NCBI GenBank assembly: GCA_947570135.1
Contig: CANOTP010000001.1
Span: forward strand, 248,001 to 312,000
Direction: 5' to 3'
Source of the DNA: an uncultured Candidatus Melainabacteria bacterium
GTDB taxonomy: Bacteria > Cyanobacteriota > Vampirovibrionia > Gastranaerophilales > Gastranaerophilaceae
Length of the DNA: 64,000 bases
Both the position numbers and the translations under genes were made by a program. Of this stretch, positions 1-8,862 are shown piece after piece; position 1 is the first letter of the stretch, and each line of letters starts with the position of its first letter. The notes beneath the pieces are model-generated. The model was not told where the DNA came from, did not search any database, and saw only the letters and a program-made list of their open reading frames with translations.

Positions 1-525
1 CCAAAACTTTTGCACGGGTATCAAATGGACAGAATTAATATTTGGCTTAACCCCGGAAGTGACGCGCAAGGGAAGGGTTATAATATTATTCAATCGCTGA
101 TAGCGTTTGCCTCAGGAGGATTCAGCGGAGCCGGTTACGGCGGGTCTATTCAAAAACTTGCGTATCTGCCCGAATGTCACACGGACTTTATTTTTGCTAT
201 TATCGCAGAAGAATTTGGGTTTTTAGGATGTTTCTTTGTTGTAGGATTGTTTGTTGCGCTTGTTCATAGGGGCTTAAGAATTTCCAAACGCTGTCCTGAT
301 ATGTATGGCAAGCTTTTGGCTGTCGGGATTACTTTTATTTTTGGCTTCCAGGCGTTTTTGAATATGTCCGTTGCAAGTTCGTTCATGCCTGTAACAGGTG
401 TTACTCTGCCGTTTATAAGCTACGGCGGAACCTCTATTATTGTGTCGCTTGCTATGGTCGGTATTTTATTAAATATTTCAAAGCAGAGAATTAAACGAAT
501 CAGAGCGGAGGAAGTTAATGCGTAA
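1..525 (+). CDS. ftsW: Cell-division lipid II polymerase/flippase-family protein FtsW (C-terminal part)
   Basis: C-terminal part of a SEDS-family (FtsW/RodA/SpoVE) multi-pass membrane glycosyltransferase that polymerises lipid II at the division site. The frame is open from base 1, so the gene begins outside the window. Visible are the GxGYGGS-like loop, several hydrophobic membrane segments, and the family's C-terminal signature near PVTGVTLPFISYGG. The stop codon lies inside murG (8-nt overlap), the usual ftsW-murG coupling of division/cell-wall clusters. FtsW rather than RodA is chosen because murG follows directly. The truncation is only the window edge. Confidence 0.9.
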   Translation, partial: PKLLHGYQMDRINIWLNPGSDAQGKGYNIIQSLIAFASGGFSGAGYGGSIQKLAYLPECHTDFIFAIIAEEFGFLGCFFVVGLFVALVHRGLRISKRCPDMYGKLLAVGITFIFGFQAFLNMSVASSFMPVTGVTLPFISYGGTSIIVSLAMVGILLNISKQRIKRIRAEEVNA

Positions 526-1624
526 GTATTTTATAACAGGCGGTGGAACGGGCGGACATATTTACCCTGCGGTAGCTGTGGCGGATGAACTTTTAACGCT
601 TGGTGATACCGAAAAAATTTATTATGTCGGGAATCCCGATAATCTTGAAGCTTCAATTGTGAAAAATAAAAATTACGAGTTTTTACCCGTGAAATCTTCG
701 GGAATGCCGCGAAAAATTGGTTTTGAGATTGTTAAATGGTCGTTTAAGATGTTTTTTGCCTTCTTAAAATGCTGTAAATATATTCAAAAATACAAGCCTG
801 ATGTAATATTTGGGACAGGCGGTTATGTGTCTGCGCCTGTTGTTATGGCAGGAGCTTTTATGAAAGTTCCGTTTGTCCTGCACGATTGTGACGCTAACCC
901 GGGGCTTGTAACAAGGAAACTTGCGCCGTTTGCAAAAAGTTTATCTGTTGCATTTGAGGCGGCAAAATTTAAACTTAACAATACGAATTGTGTAGTTAAT
1001 GGAAACCCTATAAGAGAGAAGTTTTCAACATTGACAAAATCTCAGGCAAGAAAAGATTTGGGGTTAGATGACAGATTAACTCTATGTATAATGGGCGGTT
1101 CGCAAGGAGCTAAGAGTATAAATTCTGCGGCTGTCGGGATTTTAAAAGAATTGTCGCAGAAATATAATTTGCAGGTCATTTTTCAGACGGGAAAGAGAAA
1201 CTTTGAAGATGTTGAAGCTATGCTCAAAGAAATTTACCCCGAGTATAAAACCGATAAAAACCTTATTGTAAGACCTTATTTTGAAGATATGGTGACTGTT
1301 TTAAAATCTTGTGATATTGCGGTGTCGCGCGCAGGTTCGTTAAGTATCTCGGAACTTTGCGCAAGCGGGATTGCACCAATATTTGTCCCGTATCCTTATG
1401 CGGCTGCCGATCATCAGCGAAAAAACGCAAAATGTATGGTTGAATCAGGTGCTGGGTTGTATTTGGAGGATTCTGAAACTTCTGCGCAAACACTTTTGTC
1501 GCTAATAGTTGACCTTATAGAAAATCAGGATAAACTTGCTAAAATTCAACAATCATCGTTAAACCTTGCAAAATTGGATGGGGTAAAACGTATTGTTAAG
1601 CAAATTCAGGACTGTTTAGCTTAA
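518..1624 (+). CDS. murG: UDP-GlcNAc:lipid I N-acetylglucosaminyltransferase MurG
   Basis: Makes lipid II from lipid I and UDP-GlcNAc on the inner face of the cytoplasmic membrane (GT28 family). 368 residues, normal family length. The N-terminal Gly-rich loop GGGTGGHIYPA (about residues 8-18), the second Gly loop MGGSQGAKSIN and the nucleotide-binding stretch SRAGSLSISEL followed by PYPYAAADHQ are all present. The ATG overlaps the end of ftsW by 8 nt, indicating translational coupling. The 3' end overlaps the convergent M16 peptidase gene by 9 nt, with no room for a separate terminator. Confidence 0.95.
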   Translation: MRKYFITGGGTGGHIYPAVAVADELLTLGDTEKIYYVGNPDNLEASIVKNKNYEFLPVKSSGMPRKIGFEIVKWSFKMFFAFLKCCKYIQKYKPDVIFGTGGYVSAPVVMAGAFMKVPFVLHDCDANPGLVTRKLAPFAKSLSVAFEAAKFKLNNTNCVVNGNPIREKFSTLTKSQARKDLGLDDRLTLCIMGGSQGAKSINSAAVGILKELSQKYNLQVIFQTGKRNFEDVEAMLKEIYPEYKTDKNLIVRPYFEDMVTVLKSCDIAVSRAGSLSISELCASGIAPIFVPYPYAAADHQRKNAKCMVESGAGLYLEDSETSAQTLLSLIVDLIENQDKLAKIQQSSLNLAKLDGVKRIVKQIQDCLA

Positions 1625-4444
1625 ACTTGCCAGGTATTCTTTATTAGCGTCAAGCGTATCTTGGGTTGCAGTCATTGAGTAAACAGGTTTCCCTTTAAAA
1701 ATATAATTTGCTGCGTTAAAAATATCATCAGCGGTTATTGTGTCAATCGTTTCAAGTATTTTGTTTGCCATATCAACGCCGTAGAAAGACTTACTGCCTG
1801 AGTCTATTATTCTTGTTTTGACATCAGTTGATTCAAGCATTGTGAGTAAATTTGATTTTAATGTCTTTTTAGCCGCATCAAGTTCTTGAGGTGTAACTTT
1901 TTGGGTCTTTAATTTTGCGATGTTATCGTTGAATCCTTCTATTGCTTTTTGGATATTGTCAAATGATTTTTCACCTGTTTCAAGGTTTTCAGTGGTTGTT
2001 TGGATGTAAAGTTCCATAATTCCCATATCATCAAGGTAATCAATTTCAGAACCAACGCTATAGGCAAGGTGTCGTGTTTCTCTAAGGTCTGAGAACAGTC
2101 TTGAAGATGCGTTTCCACCAAGAATCATGTTTAAAATATCAAGTGTGACCTTATCTTTTAGGTTCCCGCTATGTTTAAATTTGAATCCTTCAATAATTTC
2201 AGCCTGATTTTTTTTGTTGGCTTGGGTGAATACTTTAGTTTCATTAACGGGTGTATAAGTTTTGTTTAGTGAAATATCTTTTGGTTGAACTTTAGGATAA
2301 ACATTCAGGGAATTAAATATTTCCTGTTTTAATTCAGGGTGTTTTGAAAACGGTGCTGATACCGTGATTGAGCCTTGAGCTTTTTGAAGTATTTCTTTAT
2401 GGAATGCAAGAACATCGTTTAGTGTAATTTTATCAAGGCTTTCCAGTTTATCTTTTGCGTTGAATTGCATTGGTAAGCCTTTAAACATTTCTGCTTCAAA
2501 TTTATCATAAGCTGACGGTTCTGCTGTAGATAATCTGTTTCTTAATCTTTCAACCGATTTTTCAAACAATTCCTGTGTAAAGACCGAATTTAGTATTCGT
2601 TCATTTGAGATTTCAAGTGCTTGTTTTAAGTTTTCAACAGGGACATTTAAGTTTAAAAATATACCGTAATTTCCTGCATTAAGAGATGATGAAACCCCTA
2701 AAGTATCAAACAGTTTTGAAATTTCGTTACCTGATTTATTTTTTATCCCTGCGTATTCAAACATATCGGATAAAACAGAGGCAGTTGCGGCTTGTTTCGG
2801 AGTCCATTTTTTTTCATCAAGATTTAATCTTACTTCCGCAGAGTTTGTATTAACATCGTTAAGGATTACTTCAATATTGTTATGAGTTTTATATGAAGTA
2901 ATTGTATTCGTATTTATCGGAGTTTTTTTGTTTGCGCCCGTAAAAGAGATATTTGAATTTTTTGAGAAGTTACTTTTAATACTAGCTTCTGTTGCCGTGC
3001 TAGGGTGAACTACCGTTAAGGCGGCTTTATTTAGGTTTGCATATTTTTTTGCGGCGTTCATAATATCTTCAGAGGTAATTGAATCAACAATTTTGTCAAA
3101 ATCTTGAATGCTGTCTTCAATACCGTTTAAGAAGGCTCTGCCAATGGTATTATTAAGTGCATGAGAGTATTCAAAAGTCCTTGATTGGGCTTTTTTCAAT
3201 CGGTTTTTTACAGCCGTAAGTTCTTCATTTGTGGCGGGAACTTTTGATAAATTATCTATTGCGCCGTATAAGTCTTTCAAAAACTCTTCGACTTTATCGT
3301 CAGGAATTGAAGCTCCGACCATTAGAAGTCCTTTATCTTGCGGTCGAGAACTTATTCTTTCCGTTTCAAAATGTATTCCGTTACCGTATTTTTTCTCAAT
3401 CGGTGCGGTTCTTGAATATATAAGTCCGCCTGCAAGTTCATTCATCGCACTTACTACAAGTTTTTCTTTATAATTGTTATTCTCGGGACCTGCAAAACCT
3501 AAAAATACGGATGCCGCACTTTCTGATTTTGGCGAAATAATATCTTGTCTTATTGTCTTTTCAATCGGTTTTAGGGTCTCAAAATGGCGATCTTGCGTTA
3601 TTTTATTCGGGGTGTTGAAGTATTTTGAAACAAGTTTCATTGTTTGATCAGGATCGACATCCCCCGTAATTACCGTTGTCATATTTGCAGGATAATAGTT
3701 GTTGTTAAAGTAATTAACAACATCATCCCTTGTTAATTTTGTTATATTATCAGTTGTTCCTGCAACCAAATCAAGTGAAGATGATTTTACGTTAAACAGG
3801 TTTTTAATTGTTTGGGTTTCGCCGATACTAAAGTCTTCACCCATATACATATTGATTTCGGAGTTAACGATTTTCTTTTCTTTTTCAAGCTTATCAACTA
3901 AAAATTTAGGTGATGTGAGCATTCCGGCATGAAGCTCTATTTCTTTTTCAAAATCGGTGTCTTCTAAAAGGTTTGAAGAGATAAAATAATCCGTTACGGA
4001 AAATGAGGTTGAAGCGTTTGTCCCTGCGCCCATTTTGTTAACTTCGTCAAAAAATACCTTATCACCAAGAGCCTCGGAACCGTTAAACAGGTTATGCTCG
4101 ATATAATGACTTATTCCGCGGATGTTGTCGGTTTCGTTAAACGAACCCGTGTTTACGTATGTTTTGACAACTGTCGGACCGTCTTTTGGTAGGATTACAA
4201 CCTTTTGACCGTTGGCAAGTCTGTAGCAGTTTGCTGTCAGGTCATCATTTAGCTTAATATCTTTGAGCTTTGTATACGCAATCGGTGTTCTTACGTTATA
4301 ATCGGGCTGAACGGATTGAAGCTCCGTTACATTAACCTCCGTACTCGGATTTGTAACGGTGTTTTTGCTTTTTTGTTTATTGTTTGTCCCTTGAACAGCC
4401 ACTGTATTGTTGGTTGTTAATAAATAATTTTGTATAAAGTTCAT
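1616..4444 (-). CDS. M16-family zinc metallopeptidase (two-lobed, PqqL/pitrilysin type)
   Basis: 942 residues. The inverted zinc motif HxxEH is seen as HYIEH at residues 113-117, with the downstream glutamate region EKEKKIVNSEINMYMGED. A second, inactive-looking M16 half follows from about residue 520, matching the family's two-half clamshell. M16 enzymes degrade peptides inside the clamshell; the substrate cannot be told from sequence. No signal peptide or lipobox is seen at the N-terminus, which is polar and Asn/Thr-rich for about 50 residues. A short SFTGANKK motif sits between the halves. Monocistronic; upstream is purA, also on the minus strand, 70 bp away. Confidence 0.85.
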   Translation of the reverse strand: MNFIQNYLLTTNNTVAVQGTNNKQKSKNTVTNPSTEVNVTELQSVQPDYNVRTPIAYTKLKDIKLNDDLTANCYRLANGQKVVILPKDGPTVVKTYVNTGSFNETDNIRGISHYIEHNLFNGSEALGDKVFFDEVNKMGAGTNASTSFSVTDYFISSNLLEDTDFEKEIELHAGMLTSPKFLVDKLEKEKKIVNSEINMYMGEDFSIGETQTIKNLFNVKSSSLDLVAGTTDNITKLTRDDVVNYFNNNYYPANMTTVITGDVDPDQTMKLVSKYFNTPNKITQDRHFETLKPIEKTIRQDIISPKSESAASVFLGFAGPENNNYKEKLVVSAMNELAGGLIYSRTAPIEKKYGNGIHFETERISSRPQDKGLLMVGASIPDDKVEEFLKDLYGAIDNLSKVPATNEELTAVKNRLKKAQSRTFEYSHALNNTIGRAFLNGIEDSIQDFDKIVDSITSEDIMNAAKKYANLNKAALTVVHPSTATEASIKSNFSKNSNISFTGANKKTPINTNTITSYKTHNNIEVILNDVNTNSAEVRLNLDEKKWTPKQAATASVLSDMFEYAGIKNKSGNEISKLFDTLGVSSSLNAGNYGIFLNLNVPVENLKQALEISNERILNSVFTQELFEKSVERLRNRLSTAEPSAYDKFEAEMFKGLPMQFNAKDKLESLDKITLNDVLAFHKEILQKAQGSITVSAPFSKHPELKQEIFNSLNVYPKVQPKDISLNKTYTPVNETKVFTQANKKNQAEIIEGFKFKHSGNLKDKVTLDILNMILGGNASSRLFSDLRETRHLAYSVGSEIDYLDDMGIMELYIQTTTENLETGEKSFDNIQKAIEGFNDNIAKLKTQKVTPQELDAAKKTLKSNLLTMLESTDVKTRIIDSGSKSFYGVDMANKILETIDTITADDIFNAANYIFKGKPVYSMTATQDTLDANKEYLASLS

Positions 4445-4514
4445 AAAAATCCTACCTATATATTTTTATAAAAAACATGTTTTTGTAAAAATTTGCGGAT
4501 TTTATTAAGAAATA

Positions 4515-5795
4515 TTACTTATTAATAGTCTGTTCTCTGTCAGGTCCGACTGAAACTATAGAAATCGGGGTTTCTAATATTTCTTCCAGACGTTCAAGAT
4601 ATTTTCTGCAATTTTCAGGCAGGTTTTTGTAATTGCGAATTCCTGTAATATTTTCACCCCAGCCTGCGTGGGTTTCGTAAATAGGTTCTAAGTATTTGTG
4701 AGAAAACACATCTGTAGGGTATGAGGTGTAAACTTTACCGTCACGGGTGTCTTTGTATGCCGTACAGATTTTAATCTCGTCAAATGTATCAAATACGTCA
4801 ATTTTTGTTAGAGCAATTGAGGTTAAACCGCCGACAAGACAAGCGTATTTCATTGTAACCGCATCAAACCAGCCGCATCTGCGAGGTCTGCCTGTTGTTA
4901 CTCCAAATTCGTGTCCGATTGTTTGGATTGATTCGCCTGTCTTGTCTGTTAATTCTGTTACAAACGGTCCTTCGCCAACCCTTGTTACGTAAGCTTTTGC
5001 AACCCCGATAACTTCATCAATTACTGTCGGCCCATATCCTGAACCTGTTCCCGCGCCGCCTCCGACAGGGTTTGAACTTGTTACAAACGGGTAGGTTCCG
5101 AAGTCAACATCAAGCATTACGCCCTGAGCGCCTTCAAATAAAACCTTTTTGCCTTCCCTTTTTGCATCGCGAAGCATGTCTTGCCAATCAAAACATACAT
5201 AAGGTCTGAAAATTTCAGCGTATCTTTTGCAAAGCTCAAGAACTTCTTCTTTTGTATAAGTTTTCAGGTTATAAACTTCTTTCAGTTGTTTATTTTTTAT
5301 AGGTAAAATTATGTCTAATTTTTCAGACAGAGCAACAGGTGAGTATAAATCTTCGATTTTTAAGCCGATTCTTTGCATTTTATCAGTGTAAGTCGGTCCG
5401 ATGCCTTTTTTAGTTGTACCGATTTTACCTTTGCCCGCAACACTTTCGCTGTATCCGTCGACTTCCGTGTGCCAAGGCATTGTTATTGAGGCAAGCGGGC
5501 TTACTTTTAACCCTGAAAGGTCGATATTTTCGGCTTTTAATCCGTTAAGTTCTTCTTCAAAATACTCAGGTAAAATAACCGTTCCGTTACCGATTAAACA
5601 AGTTTTTCCTTTATATAAAATTCCTGAAGGGATAAGGTGAAATTTGAATGTTTTGCCGTGTGCAACTACTGTATGCCCTGCATTACATCCGCCCTGGTAT
5701 CTTATAATTAAATCAGCGTCTTGAGCAAGTAAATCGGTAATTTTAGCCTTACCTTCATCACCCCATTGTGCGCCGACTACAACTCTGTTTGTCAT
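4515..5795 (-). CDS. purA: Adenylosuccinate synthetase PurA
   Basis: First committed step from IMP to AMP: IMP + Asp + GTP to adenylosuccinate. 426 residues from the chosen ATG at 5795, which has a GAGGG Shine-Dalgarno 8 nt upstream and gives the conserved start MTNRVVVGAQWGDEGKAK. An in-frame ATG at 5810 would add five residues and is less likely. The P-loop-like GDEGKAK replaces the commoner GDEGKGK. The IMP-site region TTKKGIGPTYTDK and the C-terminal SVGPDREQTI are present. It is divergent from the ABC ATPase gene, separated by about 110 bp. Confidence 0.95.
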   Translation of the reverse strand: MTNRVVVGAQWGDEGKAKITDLLAQDADLIIRYQGGCNAGHTVVAHGKTFKFHLIPSGILYKGKTCLIGNGTVILPEYFEEELNGLKAENIDLSGLKVSPLASITMPWHTEVDGYSESVAGKGKIGTTKKGIGPTYTDKMQRIGLKIEDLYSPVALSEKLDIILPIKNKQLKEVYNLKTYTKEEVLELCKRYAEIFRPYVCFDWQDMLRDAKREGKKVLFEGAQGVMLDVDFGTYPFVTSSNPVGGGAGTGSGYGPTVIDEVIGVAKAYVTRVGEGPFVTELTDKTGESIQTIGHEFGVTTGRPRRCGWFDAVTMKYACLVGGLTSIALTKIDVFDTFDEIKICTAYKDTRDGKVYTSYPTDVFSHKYLEPIYETHAGWGENITGIRNYKNLPENCRKYLERLEEILETPISIVSVGPDREQTINK

Positions 5796-5869
5796 AATTT
5801 TATCCCTCATAATTAAATGTCAACTGCAAAATTAATTTTATCACAAAAAGAAAGAGTCTGACAGTATAA

Positions 5870-5904
5870 TTGATTTTATATGAGAATTAAGTTAAACTCA
5901 TCTT
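5870..5904 (+). promoter_or_regulatory. Leaderless promoter of the oligopeptide ABC ATPase gene
   Basis: The -35 element TTGATT (5870-5875), a 17-bp spacer and the -10 element TAAACT (5893-5898) are followed after 6 nt by the ATG at 5905. There is no Shine-Dalgarno. The start point should fall on or within a base or two of the A of ATG, giving a leaderless mRNA. Confidence 0.65.
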
Positions 5905-6867
5905 ATGTCAGATAATCTTTTGGAAATAAAAAATCTTGATGTTGTATACAGATTGCAAAAAAGTGTATTAGGCGGTGAAAGTTTGGTTTATGCCGTAAAT
6001 GATGTGTCGCTTGATGTTAAAAAAGGCGAGATTCTTGCAATTGCAGGTGAATCAGGGTGCGGTAAGTCAACATTAGCCAAAACAGTTATGAAATTAATTA
6101 CTCCCGAGTGCGGTGAAATATTGTTTGAAGGTGAAAATATTAAAAATTTAAAAGATTTTTATAAAAAAGTTCAAATAATTTTCCAAAACCCCTATTCAAG
6201 TCTTAATCCCAAAATGAAAATCGGCGAGATTTTAAGTGAACCGCTTGTAATAAATACGAATTTAAATAAACCCGAAATCCAAAAAATTATCGAAGAGAAA
6301 ATTCAAAAAGTCGGGCTTGAAAAAAGTGTTTTGGAGTTATATCCGCACGAGTTTTCGGGCGGTCAAAGACAAAGAATTGCGATTGCCCGCTCTCTTATAT
6401 TAAGTCCCGAGTTTATTATCGCGGATGAACCGGTAAGCGCTTTGGATGTAAGTATTCAAGCGCAGATTATAAATCTTTTAAAACAATTAAAAGATGATTT
6501 TAATCTCACATTTTTATTTATTTCGCATGATTTGAGCGTTATAAAATATATTTCAGACAGGATTGCTGTTATGTATTTAGGGGAAATCGTTGAAATCGGT
6601 TTAACCGAAGAGATTTTCAATTCTCCGAAACATCCTTATACAAAAGCGTTATTAAGCGCAGTTCCCGAATTAAATCCTCAAAATGAAAAAGAACGGATTC
6701 AATTAGCTGGTGAGCTTCCTTCGCCTGAAAATATCCCGCAGGGTTGTAAATTCCATACCAGATGTCCTTATGTAATGGATATTTGCAAAAGCAAGCACCC
6801 CGAAAATATTAAATTTTCTGACAATCATTGCTGCAAGTGTTTTTTATATGAGAACTCTGTGGTATAA
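5905..6867 (+). CDS. Oligopeptide/dipeptide ABC transporter ATP-binding protein (OppF/DppF type)
   Basis: Energises uptake of peptides or related solutes. 320 residues with Walker A GESGCGKST, signature FSGGQRQR, Walker B FIIADEPVSALD and the H-loop in LFISHDLS. The C-terminal extension CKFHTRCPYVMDICKS is the Cys-containing oligopeptide-ABC domain that separates OppD/F and DppD/F from other ABC ATPases. The cognate binding protein and permeases are probably those at 37.2-41.1 kb, since no permease lies alongside and that cluster has no ATPase. The stop codon TAA lies inside the -10 hexamer of smpB. Confidence 0.9.
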   Translation: MSDNLLEIKNLDVVYRLQKSVLGGESLVYAVNDVSLDVKKGEILAIAGESGCGKSTLAKTVMKLITPECGEILFEGENIKNLKDFYKKVQIIFQNPYSSLNPKMKIGEILSEPLVINTNLNKPEIQKIIEEKIQKVGLEKSVLELYPHEFSGGQRQRIAIARSLILSPEFIIADEPVSALDVSIQAQIINLLKQLKDDFNLTFLFISHDLSVIKYISDRIAVMYLGEIVEIGLTEEIFNSPKHPYTKALLSAVPELNPQNEKERIQLAGELPSPENIPQGCKFHTRCPYVMDICKSKHPENIKFSDNHCCKCFLYENSVV

Positions 6868-6874
6868 TCCGAAT
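6863..6874 (+). promoter_or_regulatory. Leaderless extended -10 promoter of smpB
   Basis: TATAAT at 6863-6868 is preceded by TGG (an extended -10, TGn) and followed by exactly 6 nt before the smpB ATG. The hexamer contains the stop codon of the upstream ATPase gene. No convincing -35 and no Shine-Dalgarno are visible. Confidence 0.6.
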
Positions 6875-7324
6875 ATGGATAAAAAAGTTATAACCACAAA
6901 CAGAAAAGCTTTTCACGACTTCACGATTTTTGAAAAATACGAAGCCGGAATAGTTTTAATGGGTACAGAAATTAAATCCATAAGAAAAAGTGCTATAAAT
7001 TTAAAAGACAGTTTCTGCAAAATTGAAGATAACGAGATTTTTTTGTATAACTGCCATATTTCGCCTTATGAACAGGGCAACCGTTATAACCATAAAGCAG
7101 AACGGGTAAGAAAACTTCTTTTAACAAAAAAAGAAATTCTTAAAATGCATTCTAAAATTAAAAAAGACGGATATACAATAGTTCCTTTGGAAGTTTATAT
7201 CGTCAGAGGGTTTGCAAAGGTTCAAATCGGGCTTGCCAAAGGTAAAAAACTGCACGATAAACGCGAAGATATAGCTAAAAAAGACCAAAAACGCGAAATG
7301 GAACGAGCATCTCGACATGGATAG
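6875..7324 (+). CDS. smpB: SsrA-binding protein SmpB
   Basis: Binds tmRNA and brings it to stalled ribosomes for trans-translation. 149 residues from the ATG at 6875. An upstream in-frame ATG at 6848 lies inside the ATPase gene and would add nine atypical residues. Conserved features: NRKAFHDFTIFEKYEAGI near the N-terminus, the LMGTEIKSIR core, SPYEQGNRYNH, and the basic tail with GLAKGKKLHDKRE. The C-terminal tail, which acts in the decoding centre, is present. tmRNA itself (ssrA) is not in this window. Confidence 0.95.
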   Translation: MDKKVITTNRKAFHDFTIFEKYEAGIVLMGTEIKSIRKSAINLKDSFCKIEDNEIFLYNCHISPYEQGNRYNHKAERVRKLLLTKKEILKMHSKIKKDGYTIVPLEVYIVRGFAKVQIGLAKGKKLHDKREDIAKKDQKREMERASRHG

Positions 7325-7374
7325 TACGAAGAGGATGTGTAGTTGTTCTATATTTTATAGAGAGGAGAAAAAGT

Positions 7375-7448
7375 ATGAAAAAGCAGACTACAGTTAGGAT
7401 TGCGGGGGGGGTAACTCTTTAAGCTCCTCGGCCGGAGTGGGCACCATG
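7375..7448 (+). promoter_or_regulatory. Out-of-frame leader ORF with G8 tract and internal re-initiation site before the prepilin gene
   Basis: A Shine-Dalgarno (GAGGAG) precedes ATG 7375, which opens a 15-codon ORF starting MKKQTTVRIAGG and ending at TAA 7420-7422. It contains a run of eight G (7404-7411). The prepilin frame is +2 relative to this ATG, so adding one G (or losing two) would fuse them with no intervening stop. Downstream of the stop, GGAG (7434-7437) lies 8 nt before ATG 7446 and could re-initiate translation of the prepilin with a shorter leader. Confidence 0.7.
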
Positions 7449-8816
7449 CTACCAATGGAATTAACCCGACTCCGACAGCTCAGCTCCGCGGGAAATCAAC
7501 GAGCATTTACCCTGACAGAGGTATTACTTGCAATAGCGATAGTGGGAATAATCGCAGCGTTGGTATTGCCTATGATAGTGAAGGATTACCAGACAAAGAC
7601 CTTAGACGCCGCGCTAAAACGAGAAAAACAGACGATAGAATCATCAATAGCATCCTTACTGATAAATGAAAACACCGATGATTATAATAAAACGATGTTG
7701 TATACAGGTGAAACAGACCCGAGCAGTTATGCAAATACAAGCGGAAGGTATATAACAAAATACTTAAAAGTATCGAAGTATTGCGGGGACAATAACGGAG
7801 ATTGTTTTGCAAGTAAATATTACAAATACGAAAGTGGCGATAAATCAGTATACACCCCGACATATAAAGGAGCCTGCGCTTCTTTAAAAAATGGGAGCAG
7901 TATCTGTATGGAACCTAAAAATCCAACACATGGCGTAAAAATATTGTTAGATATAAACGGTAAAAAGGGTCCGAATATAAAAGGCCGTGATTTACATGAA
8001 TACGAGATTCCGTTACCCGATAAAGGCGGTTTAGACAGAACAAGTAATGATGTAACGTGGGATTACAGGTTGGTAGATATAAAACCAGTGTGCAGTGACG
8101 GCGATACAAGTGAAGAGTGTTGTGAAAGTAATTTCAGTACAGGTTGTTGTACGGCTTATCCTGAAAAATACGGAAGCCGAGCAGAATGTAAGACATGCAG
8201 TGCGACAAAGGGTACAGACGCTGAATGTTGTACAATATCAAAGGATTATGCAAATGCACATAAATCAAGTTGTTGCAGTAATATAAAAGAATACTTTGAT
8301 GATAATCAATTATCTTGTTGTTCACTAAAACCTGCAAATCCTTGGTGTCCGCAAAAATCTGCGTGTGAAACTTATCCTGATAGTTGGGCTTGTTGTAAAA
8401 CAAAAGATATTACTGATCCTTTAGATAAATGTTGTAATGATTATCCTTCGTTACAAGAAACTGATGCTTGTAAATATCATTGTCACATGGAATTTAAAGG
8501 CGGTAACGGTAAAGTTAATATTACCGTGACGGGTAATGGTGCTAAATATTGTGTTGGTATGGCGATTAAGTATGATGGTGGGAAAAATGGGTGGTTACCT
8601 ATTATTGCAGGAAGTGAAAGAAGTTATAATCCTAAAGAGATAGAGCAGTTTTGTGTGAATCCGACACTTGGTAGTCCCGGTTACGGACCTTGTGTTAATA
8701 ATACTTTCGGTAGAAATTCATTTAATTTTTCGCTTAACAGGTCATTTAAACCTAATCGTTCTTCCGGTAGTGGTAGCGGTTCAGGAACAGGAGGGAGGAA
8801 GCGGTACAGGTTTTAA
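7437..8816 (+). CDS. Type IV prepilin-like protein with a cysteine-pair-rich C-terminal domain
   Basis: The open frame starts at GTG 7437; ATG 7446 is the better internal start. With one extra G the leader ATG at 7375 would be in frame, adding about 20 residues. The prepilin segment is AFTLTEVLLAIAIVGIIAAL: hydrophobic helix with Glu at +5, although the residue before F is Ala rather than Gly. After the helix come a DINGKKGPN motif shared with the other prepilins here, then about 130 residues with repeated Cys-Cys pairs, and a Ser/Gly tail ending RKRYRF. The Cys-rich domain is probably disulphide-bonded outside the cell. Its function is unknown; minor pilin or adhesin is possible. Confidence 0.75.
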   Translation: MGTMLPMELTRLRQLSSAGNQRAFTLTEVLLAIAIVGIIAALVLPMIVKDYQTKTLDAALKREKQTIESSIASLLINENTDDYNKTMLYTGETDPSSYANTSGRYITKYLKVSKYCGDNNGDCFASKYYKYESGDKSVYTPTYKGACASLKNGSSICMEPKNPTHGVKILLDINGKKGPNIKGRDLHEYEIPLPDKGGLDRTSNDVTWDYRLVDIKPVCSDGDTSEECCESNFSTGCCTAYPEKYGSRAECKTCSATKGTDAECCTISKDYANAHKSSCCSNIKEYFDDNQLSCCSLKPANPWCPQKSACETYPDSWACCKTKDITDPLDKCCNDYPSLQETDACKYHCHMEFKGGNGKVNITVTGNGAKYCVGMAIKYDGGKNGWLPIIAGSERSYNPKEIEQFCVNPTLGSPGYGPCVNNTFGRNSFNFSLNRSFKPNRSSGSGSGSGTGGRKRYRF

Positions 8817-8862
8817 GCCTGTAGAAAATGAATTGCAACCAGCTTATCCTTAAATAATTTAA

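Noticed and set aside
7404-7411. Simple assembly error at the G tracts as the main explanation
   Set aside because: Cannot be excluded, but three prepilin loci carry the same tract in the same place and housekeeping genes show no frameshifts, so biological slippage is the better reading.
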